A stretch of 64,000 nucleotides of DNA from contig NZ_LNCI01000001.1 in assembly GCF_001509585.1 (NCBI RefSeq), positions 124,001-188,000 on the forward strand, read 5' to 3'. The translations under genes were made by a program, and so were the position numbers. The first letter of the stretch is position 1. Every line of letters starts with the position of its first letter. The stretch is from Tropicimonas marinistellae. Lineage in GTDB: Bacteria; Pseudomonadota; Alphaproteobacteria; Rhodobacterales; Rhodobacteraceae. This document shows, piece by piece, positions 26,230 to 35,600 of this stretch. The notes under the pieces were generated by a model, which worked only from the letters and a program-made list of their open reading frames with translations, was not told where the DNA came from and did not search any database.

Positions 26230-27534
26230 ATGAAGATTGCCATGATTGGCACCGGCTATGTTGGCCTGGTGTCCGGCGTATGCTTCTCTGACTTTGGCCA
26301 CGAAGTTGTTTGTGTCGACAAGAACCCAGCCAAGATTGAAATGCTGGAACGCGGCGAGGTGCCGATTTACGAACCCGGATTGGATGAACTCATGGCCCGC
26401 AATGTCGCCGCGGGTCGCTTGTCCTTTACCGGAGATCTGTCGCAAGCCGTGGAAGGTGCGGATGCCGTCTTCATTGCCGTGGGAACGCCCACGCGGCGCG
26501 GCGATGGCCATGCGGATCTGACCTACGTATTCGCCGCCGCCGAGGAGATTGCGGGCTGCGTCGGTGATGGAACGGTGATCGTCACCAAATCCACGGTGCC
26601 CGTGGGCACCAACCGCAAGGTGGCCGAGGTCGTGGCAAAGGCCAACCCGTCGCTCGAATTCGATGTCGCTTCCAACCCAGAGTTCTTACGCGAAGGCGCG
26701 GCGATCGACGATTTCATGCGCCCTGACCGGGTCGTCGTGGGGGTCAGCTCAGAGCGTGCCCGCGAGGTCATGGGCGAAATCTACCGCCCGCTTTTCCTGC
26801 GCGACTTCCCGATCGTCTATACGGATCTCGAGTCCGCCGAAATGATCAAGTATGCCGCCAACGCGTTCCTTGCCACGAAGATCACGTTCATCAATGAGAT
26901 CGCGGCGCTCTGCGAGCGCACCGGCGCCGATGTCAAGTCGGTCTCCAAGGGCATCGGGCTGGACGGCAGGATCGGCAACAAGTTTCTGCATGCCGGTCCA
27001 GGCTATGGTGGCTCCTGTTTTCCGAAGGATACCAGTGCACTGGCGCGGATCGGGCAGGAGTACGCCGCCCCCCAGCAGATTGTCGAGACGGTCATCAAGG
27101 TCAATGACGAGATCAAGCGACGCATGCTGGAGAAGCTGCGCGACATTTGCGACGGCAGCTTTAATGGCAAGCGAATGGCTATTCTGGGCGTAACGTTCAA
27201 GCCGAACACCGACGATATGCGCGATGCGCCGGCTTTGACGATTGTTCCCGCACTGGTTGGCGGCGGAGCCAAGGTCCGGGTTGTTGACCCGCAGGGCAAG
27301 CGAGAGGGCGAGTCGCTTCTGCCGGGTGTTGAATGGGTGGAAGATCCCTACGATGCGGCGGCGGATGCGGATGCATTGGTCATACTCACCGAATGGAACG
27401 AGTTCCGCGCATTGGACTTGGGCCGGATCGCGAGTAATATGGCGCACGCACGCTTGGCCGACCTGCGTAATATCTATTCCGCCGAAGACGCCAAGACCGC
27501 CGGTTTCGAGGAGTACGTCGCGGTTGGTCGTTAA
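26230..27534 (+). CDS. ugd: UDP-glucose 6-dehydrogenase
   Basis: This 434-residue enzyme oxidises UDP-glucose to UDP-glucuronate with two NAD. The N-terminal Rossmann motif is GTGYVGLVSGVCFSDFGHEV and the catalytic cysteine lies in GPGYGGSCFPKD. GVTFKPNTDDMRDAPAL begins the C-terminal UDP-binding part. An ATG at 26230 with ggaggcgtaaag upstream is a better start than the longer open frame from 26167. It supplies UDP-GlcA for the epimerase at 23842 and the polysaccharide. Its end overlaps the proposed start of the sugar transferase gene by 11 bases. Confidence 0.95.
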   Translation: MKIAMIGTGYVGLVSGVCFSDFGHEVVCVDKNPAKIEMLERGEVPIYEPGLDELMARNVAAGRLSFTGDLSQAVEGADAVFIAVGTPTRRGDGHADLTYVFAAAEEIAGCVGDGTVIVTKSTVPVGTNRKVAEVVAKANPSLEFDVASNPEFLREGAAIDDFMRPDRVVVGVSSERAREVMGEIYRPLFLRDFPIVYTDLESAEMIKYAANAFLATKITFINEIAALCERTGADVKSVSKGIGLDGRIGNKFLHAGPGYGGSCFPKDTSALARIGQEYAAPQQIVETVIKVNDEIKRRMLEKLRDICDGSFNGKRMAILGVTFKPNTDDMRDAPALTIVPALVGGGAKVRVVDPQGKREGESLLPGVEWVEDPYDAAADADALVILTEWNEFRALDLGRIASNMAHARLADLRNIYSAEDAKTAGFEEYVAVGR

Positions 27535-28261
27535 CGTCGATACGATATCACAAGGCCGGCGAGGCACTGGCTGGGAGCATTCGGTTCATTCGCGTGTTCC
27601 TATCGCGAAACGCCTTTTCGACATCCTGTTGTCACTTCTGCTGCTCGTGCTGGCCTTGCCGATAATGGTGATGATCTGGGTGCTCGTCCGTCTGGTCGAC
27701 GGCAAACCGGTCATCTATGAAGCGAGGCGAATGAAAGCGCCGGGAAAGCGTTTTACGGCGTGGAAGTTCCGGACAATGTCCAACGGGTCCGGACCGGAAG
27801 TTGGTGTGTCTGGCGGTGACAAGAAACACCGTATCACGCGACTGGGGCGAAAGCTTCGTCGCACCCGGCTCGACGAGTTGCCGCAATTGTTCAACGTATT
27901 GATCGGCGACATGTCTTTCGTCGGTCCGCGTCCCCCTGCGCGGCGCTATGTCAGGATGTTCCCCGACCTTTATTCCGAGGTTCTGTTGTGCAGGACCGGG
28001 ATCACGGGGCTGGCGACGGTGATGTTCCATTCGCATGAGGAATGGCTCCTGCGCGATTGCAAGTCGGCCAAGCAGACCGAAGCGGTATATGTGCGACGCT
28101 GTATCCCAAGAAAGGCACGGCTGGATCGCATCTATCGGGACAATTGGTCGGTCTGGCTTGACCTCTACCTTCTGTACCTGACTGCCGGGAAGCTGCTTCC
28201 ACTTCCGGGAAGGCGCCTCAATCGGCTAAAATCGAAATCAAAGCGCATTTCGGCGCCATGA
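27524..28261 (+). CDS. ExoY-like undecaprenyl-phosphate sugar-1-phosphate transferase
   Basis: This is a small-form (about 245 residues) initiating glycosyltransferase. One membrane helix (AKRLFDILLSLLLLVLALPI) is followed by the cytoplasmic catalytic domain with WKFRTM, TRLDELPQLFNVLIGDMSFVG and GPRPPARRY, the WbaP/ExoY signatures. It transfers a hexose-1-phosphate to undecaprenyl phosphate, the first step of repeat-unit synthesis. No ATG or GTG exists in frame before the helix; the best candidate is TTG at 27524, with gaggag upstream and overlap with ugd. The start is therefore uncertain. Confidence 0.85.
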   Translation: MVVNVDTISQGRRGTGWEHSVHSRVPIAKRLFDILLSLLLLVLALPIMVMIWVLVRLVDGKPVIYEARRMKAPGKRFTAWKFRTMSNGSGPEVGVSGGDKKHRITRLGRKLRRTRLDELPQLFNVLIGDMSFVGPRPPARRYVRMFPDLYSEVLLCRTGITGLATVMFHSHEEWLLRDCKSAKQTEAVYVRRCIPRKARLDRIYRDNWSVWLDLYLLYLTAGKLLPLPGRRLNRLKSKSKRISAP

Positions 28262-28392
28262 TTGCGCCCGTATCAAACCGCTAATTCGCCGCTCCTGTCT
28301 GGTCGTATCCAGCCGATCAACACGAAACTTGTGCCGATTCCGGCACATGGCAAAATGACTGTGGGAAATCGATTCCTCAGTGCGGTGGCGAG

Positions 28393-30138
28393 ATGTGTGA
28401 AATCTGTTCGAAATTCAATCCTTTTGCGGGCGCTTGGCTTCACGTTGGCACTCAGGATGACGACACTTCCCTTGCCGAATGGCAGGGGGATCTCCCCCTA
28501 GCCAGCAGTGTCTTGTACGATGGGACGGGCGGGGGCGAGGTTTCGGCATCCAGCGCCAAACTGCCGACCCACAGCGTGGGAAAGATCGCAGACATCCTGC
28601 TGCATGGATCATGGAACAGTCACGGCGGCGACACCTGGTATCAGAACATCGATCTGGACGCGTCGTCCAAGAAGACGCTCACGGTCGATTACAGCGCAAT
28701 GAGCAAGGCTGGCCAATGGTTCGTGCAAGAGGCGCTGGAAGCGTGGACTGCCGCAACCGGAATCCGGTTTTCGACCGCGTCCGATCGCAAGGCGCGCATC
28801 GTATTCGACGATGAAAGCAGCGGTGCGCGTACGTCAACGACGGCCTGGAGCACAGGAGAGATCGAACAGGCACGCATCAATATCTCGAAGGCGTGGATAG
28901 AAGGCGACGAATACACATACGATGCCTATTCGCTCCGAACCTTTATCCACGAGATCGGCCACGCTCTTGGGCTCGGGCATCCGGCGGACTACGGCGCCAC
29001 TGAAAACGATGGGAACGAATTCTCCACCGACGCGACATTCGCCAACGACAGTTGGCAGTTCACGGTGATGTCCTACTTCTCCCAAGAGGAGAATACGGCG
29101 CTTGACGCATCACTGGCCTATGTCCTTACACCCCAGATTGCCGATATTCTCGCAATCCGGGAGTTGTATGGCAGCACCGGCACGTTGCGCACCGGCAATA
29201 CGACCTACGGGGTCGGCTCCAGCGCCAAGGATTTCTACGACGTTCTGGAGGACAATTGGGCAACGACCGCTTTTACGATTGTCGACGACGGCGGCGTGGA
29301 TACGATCAATTTCTCTGACACCCGGCGAGATCAGGATGTCGACCTGCGTGCAGGGTCTTTCTCCAGTGTCGGAAGCCGCACCGACAATATGGCGATCGCT
29401 CCCGGCACTCTTATCGAGAACTTTCGTTCGGGTGCGGGCGACGACAGGATCTTAGGGAACAAGGCCGCCAATCGGCTGGAAGGTGGCGATGGCGCGGACC
29501 GGCTCGACGGGCTGCGCGGAGCGGACCGACTCCTGGGCCAAGAGGGGCGGGACAAGCTCTTCGGCGGTCAAGGCGCGGACACGCTCCTTGGCGGAGCTGG
29601 CGCAGACGTATTGAGAGGTCAGGCTGGCAAAGATTCGCTGCGTGGCCACACGGGGAGTGACAAGTTGTACGGGGAAAGCGGCGCGGACAGGGTCGAGGGC
29701 GGCAATGGCGCGGATGTGCTCTATGGCGGCAAGGGGAGCGATCTGCTTGCCGGGAACAAACATGCAGACCGTCTCATTGGGGGGCAGGACGCAGACACGC
29801 TCAAAGGCGGCGACGGCGGCGATACGTTAAGGGGCGATGCGGGGCACGATCGATTGGTCGGGGGCCATGGGCGCGATGTGCTCGCCGGAGGATCCGGGCG
29901 CGACACCTTCGTCTTCGGTAAGGGTTGCGGTCGTGACGTCGTTCGCGATTGGCAGGATGGGCGAGACAGATTGGACGTCTCCGACTGGGCGCTGACGTCA
30001 CTGCGCGAGGTCAAGAAGATTGCGACGCCAGTCGCTGACGGGGTGCAATTACACTTCAGCGATACCGATGTGGTGACGGTCAGGGGGCTGACCCTCGATC
30101 TTCTCTCGGCCAATGACCTGATCTTCGATATCGCATAA
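28393..30138 (+). CDS. Serralysin-type RTX zinc metalloprotease (M10)
   Basis: The 581-residue product has the zinc site HEIGHALGLGH at residues 186-196 and a Met-turn VMSYF about 35 residues later, identifying a metzincin of the serralysin group. The catalytic domain spans about residues 60-260. It is followed by the M10 C-terminal region and about 15 nonapeptide RTX repeats of the GGxGxDxLx type (about 354-510). The C-terminus (LSANDLIFDIA) is the unprocessed type I secretion signal; there is no N-terminal signal peptide. It would be secreted by an ABC/MFP/TolC machine not seen here. Confidence 0.93.
   Translation: MCEICSKFNPFAGAWLHVGTQDDDTSLAEWQGDLPLASSVLYDGTGGGEVSASSAKLPTHSVGKIADILLHGSWNSHGGDTWYQNIDLDASSKKTLTVDYSAMSKAGQWFVQEALEAWTAATGIRFSTASDRKARIVFDDESSGARTSTTAWSTGEIEQARINISKAWIEGDEYTYDAYSLRTFIHEIGHALGLGHPADYGATENDGNEFSTDATFANDSWQFTVMSYFSQEENTALDASLAYVLTPQIADILAIRELYGSTGTLRTGNTTYGVGSSAKDFYDVLEDNWATTAFTIVDDGGVDTINFSDTRRDQDVDLRAGSFSSVGSRTDNMAIAPGTLIENFRSGAGDDRILGNKAANRLEGGDGADRLDGLRGADRLLGQEGRDKLFGGQGADTLLGGAGADVLRGQAGKDSLRGHTGSDKLYGESGADRVEGGNGADVLYGGKGSDLLAGNKHADRLIGGQDADTLKGGDGGDTLRGDAGHDRLVGGHGRDVLAGGSGRDTFVFGKGCGRDVVRDWQDGRDRLDVSDWALTSLREVKKIATPVADGVQLHFSDTDVVTVRGLTLDLLSANDLIFDIA
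29450..29915 (+). repeat. RTX nonapeptide-coding repeats
   Basis: Within the protease gene, 27-base degenerate units encode GGxGxDxLx calcium-binding turns (e.g. GGDGADRLD, GGQGADTLL, GGNGADVLY). They fold into calcium beta-rolls outside the cell. The repeats are degenerate at DNA level and vary in composition, so they are structural protein repeats rather than recent duplications. Confidence 0.88.
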
Positions 30139-30262
30139 ACCTGCGGCAGTCGGGGATCTCTCTCCGCGACCAAGTGGTTGACCCCCATCCGCACGTAGCG
30201 GTATCTGTGCCATCGGGCCGGGTTCTGCCAACCTTCGCCGTGATAATGATCCTGGGGGATTC

Positions 30263-31363
30263 ATGCTGAACCTGATTCGGTCCTGTGCCGTACTCGTCCT
30301 GCTTGGCGCCTGCGCACTTCCCCGAGGCGCGCCGGTCGAATCCGAAATCCTGGCGCGCAACGACGATGAGAGTCCGGATTTCGCGATATATGCAGTGACG
30401 CGTGCCAATCTCTCGGCACTCTCCCATTGGCCGGCGACGGACAATGTGCGCAATTTCGGGTGGCTTTCCAGCCAGGCTGGTCCGAGAGACATTACGATTC
30501 AGCCGTTCGACACTGTCAGCCTCGTTGTATGGGACAGTGAAGAGAACTCGCTCATGGCTTCGCCTGGGCAGAAACTGGTCGATGTGGGCAACCTCCGGGT
30601 TACCGACAACGGTCAGATCTTCGTTCCTTACCTGGGGTATCTCGACGTCGCCGGTCTGTCTCCAGACCGCGCCCGCCGCATGATCGAAAGCGAAATGCTC
30701 GCCATTGTTCCATCTGCGCAGGTGCAGCTGTCAGTCGAACCAGGGTCCCGCGGGTCGGTCAGCCTGGTGAGCGGCGTGAACCAGCCCGGCACGGTACCGC
30801 TGCCCGATGGCCGTTTCTCGGTGCTGAGCCTCATTAGCCAGGGTGGAGGACCGGACGAAAGCTTGCGCAATCCGCAAGTACGCCTGATCCGCAGCGGTAG
30901 AACCTATGGAACGTCGCTGCAGACAATCGTCGAAAACCCCTCTCAGGATACCGTGCTCAAAGGCGGCGACAAGGTCGCGCTGGTGGACGATGAACGCTTC
31001 TTCCGAGCTCTCGGGGCGACCGGGAAGGAAGAGATCGTCTACTTCACCGAAGACCGAATCTCCACGCTCGATGCCATGTCTCTAATCGGTGGCCTCGAAG
31101 CGAATCGGGCAAACCCGCAGGGCGTGCTGGTCTTGCGGGAATACCCTGCCTCAGCCGTCCGCGGTGATGGGTCCGGGCCGGGCAACAGCTGGGTCGTTTT
31201 CACGGTCGATCTGACCAGTGGTGACGGGCTTTTCAGTGCGGGACGCTTCCCGGTCTATTCCGGGGACACAGTGCTGGTGACAGAATCGCCGGTGAACGCT
31301 GCGCGCACCGTCTTCGGCCTGTTGGGCACTGTTGTGGGAATCACCGACCAGTTCGCGCAATAG
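30263..31363 (+). CDS. Polysaccharide export outer membrane lipoprotein (Wza/KpsD family)
   Basis: The 366-residue product has a lipoprotein signal (SCAVLVLLGAC, lipobox LGAC at residues 14-17). The Poly_export domain (about residues 70-160) carries ITIQPFDTVSLVVWDSE and the AGLSPDRARRMIES segment. SLBB-type beta-grasp repeats follow (VSLVSGVNQPGTVPLPDGRF and a later block). The C-terminus ends with a short amphipathic helix that in Wza forms the outer membrane pore. It would carry capsule across the outer membrane together with the KpsM/E/T proteins encoded downstream. A ggggga ribosome binding site precedes the ATG. Confidence 0.93.
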   Translation: MLNLIRSCAVLVLLGACALPRGAPVESEILARNDDESPDFAIYAVTRANLSALSHWPATDNVRNFGWLSSQAGPRDITIQPFDTVSLVVWDSEENSLMASPGQKLVDVGNLRVTDNGQIFVPYLGYLDVAGLSPDRARRMIESEMLAIVPSAQVQLSVEPGSRGSVSLVSGVNQPGTVPLPDGRFSVLSLISQGGGPDESLRNPQVRLIRSGRTYGTSLQTIVENPSQDTVLKGGDKVALVDDERFFRALGATGKEEIVYFTEDRISTLDAMSLIGGLEANRANPQGVLVLREYPASAVRGDGSGPGNSWVVFTVDLTSGDGLFSAGRFPVYSGDTVLVTESPVNAARTVFGLLGTVVGITDQFAQ

Positions 31364-31574
31364 ACCGTGACATACAAACCATAAACGGGCGGTTTCTTGC
31401 CGAGCTTCCTGTGGTTTGGCTTTTGACAAATGCACACATTCCTGCGAGGCATTCGCATAGGGGGTCGAAGCAGTGGATGTCATTTCTGCAATCGTTCCCG
31501 GTGTTTCCGCCTCTGGCGAAGCATCGTTTGTATGGTGACGAGATCGTTCGGTTGAAGCAGAGAGCGGGGATTCT

Positions 31575-32648
31575 GTGCTCCAGCATTATCGCAGCGCCGA
31601 AGAGATTTCGGACATGGCTTCCGTTGTGGACAGTTCGGTCGTGCCCCATGTGGGTCGGTCTTCTGACGTGGGGCTAAATGCGCCGACCCGTCTTGCAGCT
31701 GTCGTGGTCACGTTCAACCGCCTCGACCAGGTCAAGCGCACCATAGCGCGGCTTCTCGACGAGCCCTGCGACCGATTGATCGTCATCGACAACGGGTCGA
31801 CGGATGGCACGAAAGAATGGCTTCGGACCATCGACAATCCACGGGTTCGAGTCATCATGGCACCCGGTAATCTTGGCGGCGCGGGCGGCTTCGAGTTGGG
31901 GCTGCGCAAGGCGATGGAACTCGACGATCCCGACTGGGTCGTGATCATGGACGACGATGCGCGCCCGGAACCCGGATGCTTTTCGACCTTTCTGGAGCAG
32001 GACATGTCGGAGTGGGACGCTGTCTCGGCCGCAGTCTACCAGAAGGACGGCGAGATCTGTGAAATGAACCGGCCGACCATCAACCCGTTCTGGCATATGC
32101 CGACCTTTTTCCGGACCGCACTGAAGTCGCTCGTGGGGCGGTCACGTGGCGGTTTCCATATTCCAGACGAAGCATACGAGTCCTCGCCTCAGGAGATCGA
32201 CGCAACCTCGTTCGTCGGCCTGTTTTTGCCGCGGGAGACAATTGCGAAGGCCGGCTATCCAGACGGTAGCCTGTTCATCTACGGCGATGACGTGCTCTAT
32301 ACGCTGGGTTTAAGAAAGGCGGGAATGCGCATCGGGTTCGTGCCGGACCTGCGTTTCGAGCACGATTTCAACCGCGCCTACAATGGCGATGCATGTCTCT
32401 ACAATCCGATCTGGAAAGCCTACTACACCGCACGCAACGGATTGCTCGTCTACCGTCTTGCTGCGGGTATGCTCTTCTGGCCGGCGTTTCTCGTAATTCT
32501 GCTGAAGTGGCTGTCGGCGGGACGCCACTACGGTGAGGTCCGGCGCACGTATTACCGGATGGTCTGGCATGGTGTGAAGGATGGACTTGTAGGGAAGCGC
32601 AGCCGTCCTCATAGCGAGGTTACCTCGCTTGCCAGCGCCGATGCCTAG
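31575..32648 (+). CDS. GT2 glycosyltransferase, GlfT-like (galactofuranosyl- or rhamnosyltransferase)
   Basis: The 357-residue product has a GT-A fold: LAAVVVTFNRLDQVKRTIAR, DNGSTDGTKEWL, the NLGGAGGFELGLRKAM block and the metal motif MDDDARPEPGCF. NLGGAGGF and MDDDA resemble the GlfT/rhamnosyltransferase branch that takes UDP-galactofuranose or dTDP-rhamnose; a UDP-galactopyranose mutase gene nearby favours Galf. A GTG start at 31575 has ggggatt upstream; an ATG at 31614 is an alternative. A TTGACA element lies at 31423 in the 210-base upstream gap. The C-terminus has one hydrophobic segment (FWPAFLVILLKWL). Confidence 0.85.
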   Translation: MLQHYRSAEEISDMASVVDSSVVPHVGRSSDVGLNAPTRLAAVVVTFNRLDQVKRTIARLLDEPCDRLIVIDNGSTDGTKEWLRTIDNPRVRVIMAPGNLGGAGGFELGLRKAMELDDPDWVVIMDDDARPEPGCFSTFLEQDMSEWDAVSAAVYQKDGEICEMNRPTINPFWHMPTFFRTALKSLVGRSRGGFHIPDEAYESSPQEIDATSFVGLFLPRETIAKAGYPDGSLFIYGDDVLYTLGLRKAGMRIGFVPDLRFEHDFNRAYNGDACLYNPIWKAYYTARNGLLVYRLAAGMLFWPAFLVILLKWLSAGRHYGEVRRTYYRMVWHGVKDGLVGKRSRPHSEVTSLASADA

Positions 32649-32696
32649 AGATCCAGGTGGTTCACACCTAGGCCGCTCGTCCTTTCTGGCAGCAAG

Positions 32697-35600
32697 TCAC
32701 CTAAGCCTTTCGCGAACCCATTCGCATTCACGCCACGGCACCGAAACATCGGGGTCGAACAGCACGTCTTGCCCCTCGGACATCAGATCGCGATAGCGCC
32801 TGTATTCCTCGGCGTTATTGAAATGCTGCTTCCGGCGGATTTCTCGACGGATCTTCTCGTGAAAGCCCGCGTGATACTTGAAATGGGCGAAGATGAACTC
32901 TCGCTGTGCGACCTCGGCCTCGGCCAAGAAATGCAGTCCGGCCGTCAGTCGCATCCACGGGCGATATCGCAAGAGCGCGTATTTCTGGGCAACGAAGAGG
33001 TCAGGCCGCGAATTGGCGAGCAGGCGGTGTCGCAGGTTGCTCGTCCATGTCCGCGCGTTCGAGAAAGGGCCGGAAAACGCCGTTTCCGCCCGGAATGGCT
33101 CCCTGTCCACATGGGTTGCGACTGCAAAGGGATCGCTGTCGTCGAAATTTGCCTCGGCTAGCGGTCCGGCCGGGTAGAGGTCGAGCATAAAGACACGCGC
33201 AGCATCCGCGTTGCCCAGTGCGCCGGAGCTAACCACCTCTGGCAGCGACGTCTCGCCGTTGGCGAGCACCAGAAACTCGTCGACGTCTGCCACAAGGGAC
33301 CACCGGTTCAATCGAAAGTTCGCCATGAGCGCCTGCTGCCAGGCGACCCCGTATTCCGAGTTTGCGTAATCGCTGTCGACAGAGAAGACAGCGACATCCG
33401 GCTGCTCATGCAGGTACTCAAGACTGCCGTCGTCGGAGCAATTGTCCGCGATGAGAAACCCTTTCACCCCAAGTGTCCTGTAGTGTCGGAGAAAGAGTGG
33501 AAGCATTTCGCGCTCATTGCGAGCGGCGGAGATCACAACGAGTTCTTGCTCGTTGGTTTTCTGCAGTCGCTCTTCGGTGCCAACGAGGCTCAGGGCATTG
33601 TGGTTCCACCCTACGAATGCCGGTGCGACAGTCGGCCAGACCTTTCTTGGAAAGAGCTTTCCTGACGAATGGTGCTCAGCCGCCTTGGCCTGAAGCGCGG
33701 CCGCGTCAAGATGCGCGATCTTTGCCGGGCTTGCCGGGCCGGGAAGAAAGGCGTTCATCCAACGGCTGATTGGCACGCCGGCAGAATGAGGGCGTCGCAA
33801 CACACAGGAGTCGTAGTCCTCGGAGTCCGGGAGAATCCCTGTCATCCATAACAGATCCCCGATCAACTTATCCTCCATGATCGAAGTCAGGATCAGTTGC
33901 GCACCCTCCTCTGTCTCGGAGTTCCGTAGCAAGATCTGCATTATGGTGCGGTTAAGCACGTATCCGGTTCCGCCATCCGTGTAGGTCGAGGGTTCCGGCG
34001 ACTTGTCAATCTCCGGCGCGCTGGCGTCGTTGCCGGATCGGGAAACGTGCCAGACACGATCCGTCTGACCGACCAACCTTTGGATGCCTCGGCCGTAGTA
34101 GGCGAATTTGCGGTAGCTCTGACCGAAGAAGAACCGGTCCACATCGAGGAAGCAATCGTCGTCGATCTTCAGCATGTGGCTGAAGGGGGTGTTCTCGTAA
34201 ACCCACCGTACCGCAGCAAGCACCTTTCTCGGCAGACCTTCGTAACTGTCCGGCGCGTCGAGATACACAACATCGCCTTCTACGGTACCATCGCCGTCGC
34301 CAACGGCGATCAGGTACGGAATACCCCGCGCCTTGAGATCTCTAAGCCACGTTTCGCGTTGGGCGGCGACGCGACTGTCGAGCAATGCTCGACAGGAGAA
34401 CACGATGACAACCGTGTCGAAGAAGGTTGATCGTGCATCACGCGGCAGGCGGGACTCTGTGTCGGCCTTGGCGGGTTCCGGTACCTCCGCTTCGGCGGCC
34501 GGTAAGATGTTCACGATCCGCTGTGCGAGGTCGGACACGCACACCTGTGCAGTCTGGCGCAATCCAAATACGGCCATGCGCACGGCCGGGCTGACAGTGA
34601 GGGCCTCCGCGTCGTTTTCCTGGACCGCTTCGATCAGGGCGCATGCGAAGGTTCCGGTGATATCGGCATCGTCATTGCGTTCACAACGCAGGAGCGCGGA
34701 TGTCAGGTTCAGGGCAATTGCGATCCCGATGAAATTGCTGCGTCGTCCAGCCAGAAGATGTAGATCGGCTTGCAATCCGCGAAGGCGCTCGGCGTATGGA
34801 GCTTCGGACGGCGCCTCCAGGAGTGCCGCCACGCGAGCGCCGACACGGGTTTGAACGTGGTGATATTCGTTGTGCAGGATATCGGGTGTGTGGCGCCGGA
34901 TTGCTTCCGCGACCAACTCGGCCTGATTTTCGGCGATGGGGGAGTTCTGACCAGGTAGGGCGGCACGGCGCAGAAGCAGATCATGTGTTTGCCGGACCGC
35001 CATCATCGCCGAATCGTCGCCTGTCCAACCGGTCGCGGCCAGTTCCCGGACCAATCGTTCACCGTCTGGCGTACCCGCGACGGTCATTGGAGTTGCGGAC
35101 GTCGCGTCCGGTCCCTCCAGAACGATTGTCGTCGCGGCGTCGAAAGCCCTTCTGGCGGCGTTCAGTCGTGGGTCGGTGTGAAGCGCGGTGAGGCCGGAAT
35201 CTGTATCCCATCGGCGCCAGAAGGTCGGAGAGAGCCAGAATAGCCGCCATGCCCGGTCTATTGCCCACTCCTGGAAATTCGTCGAGAAGCGATCGAGGTG
35301 CGAGAGCACCGTGACGAAAGCGTCGAGCGTGTTCAGGCACGACGGCGCTTGCCAATAGTCCCTGGCTTGCCAGGTAACAAACTCGACATAGGTGCGAACG
35401 GCGGCCTCTCTGTCAGAATCGTCCAGGCAGAGCGGGCATGCGGTGACGATTTGCTTGATCGCCCAAGCAATTGATGTCCGGGAAACCCAATCGTCGGGGC
35501 GTTCCTCAAGCCACCTGAAGAACCCGACAACGGCGTCGCCATCCTCGGCGAGCAGGTCATATGGCAGCCGGAAGCTCCGCGCCCATGCCGCATCCGGTGC

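Noticed and set aside
29450-29915. Regular 27-base periodicity that might suggest a CRISPR or satellite array
   Set aside because: It is in frame within the protease gene and encodes RTX nonapeptides; units are degenerate and there are no spacers.
32642-32674. Interrupted inverted repeat (GCCT..AGGTG/CACCT..AGGC) between convergent glycosyltransferase genes
   Set aside because: Bulged stem without a T-run, so too weak to call a terminator.
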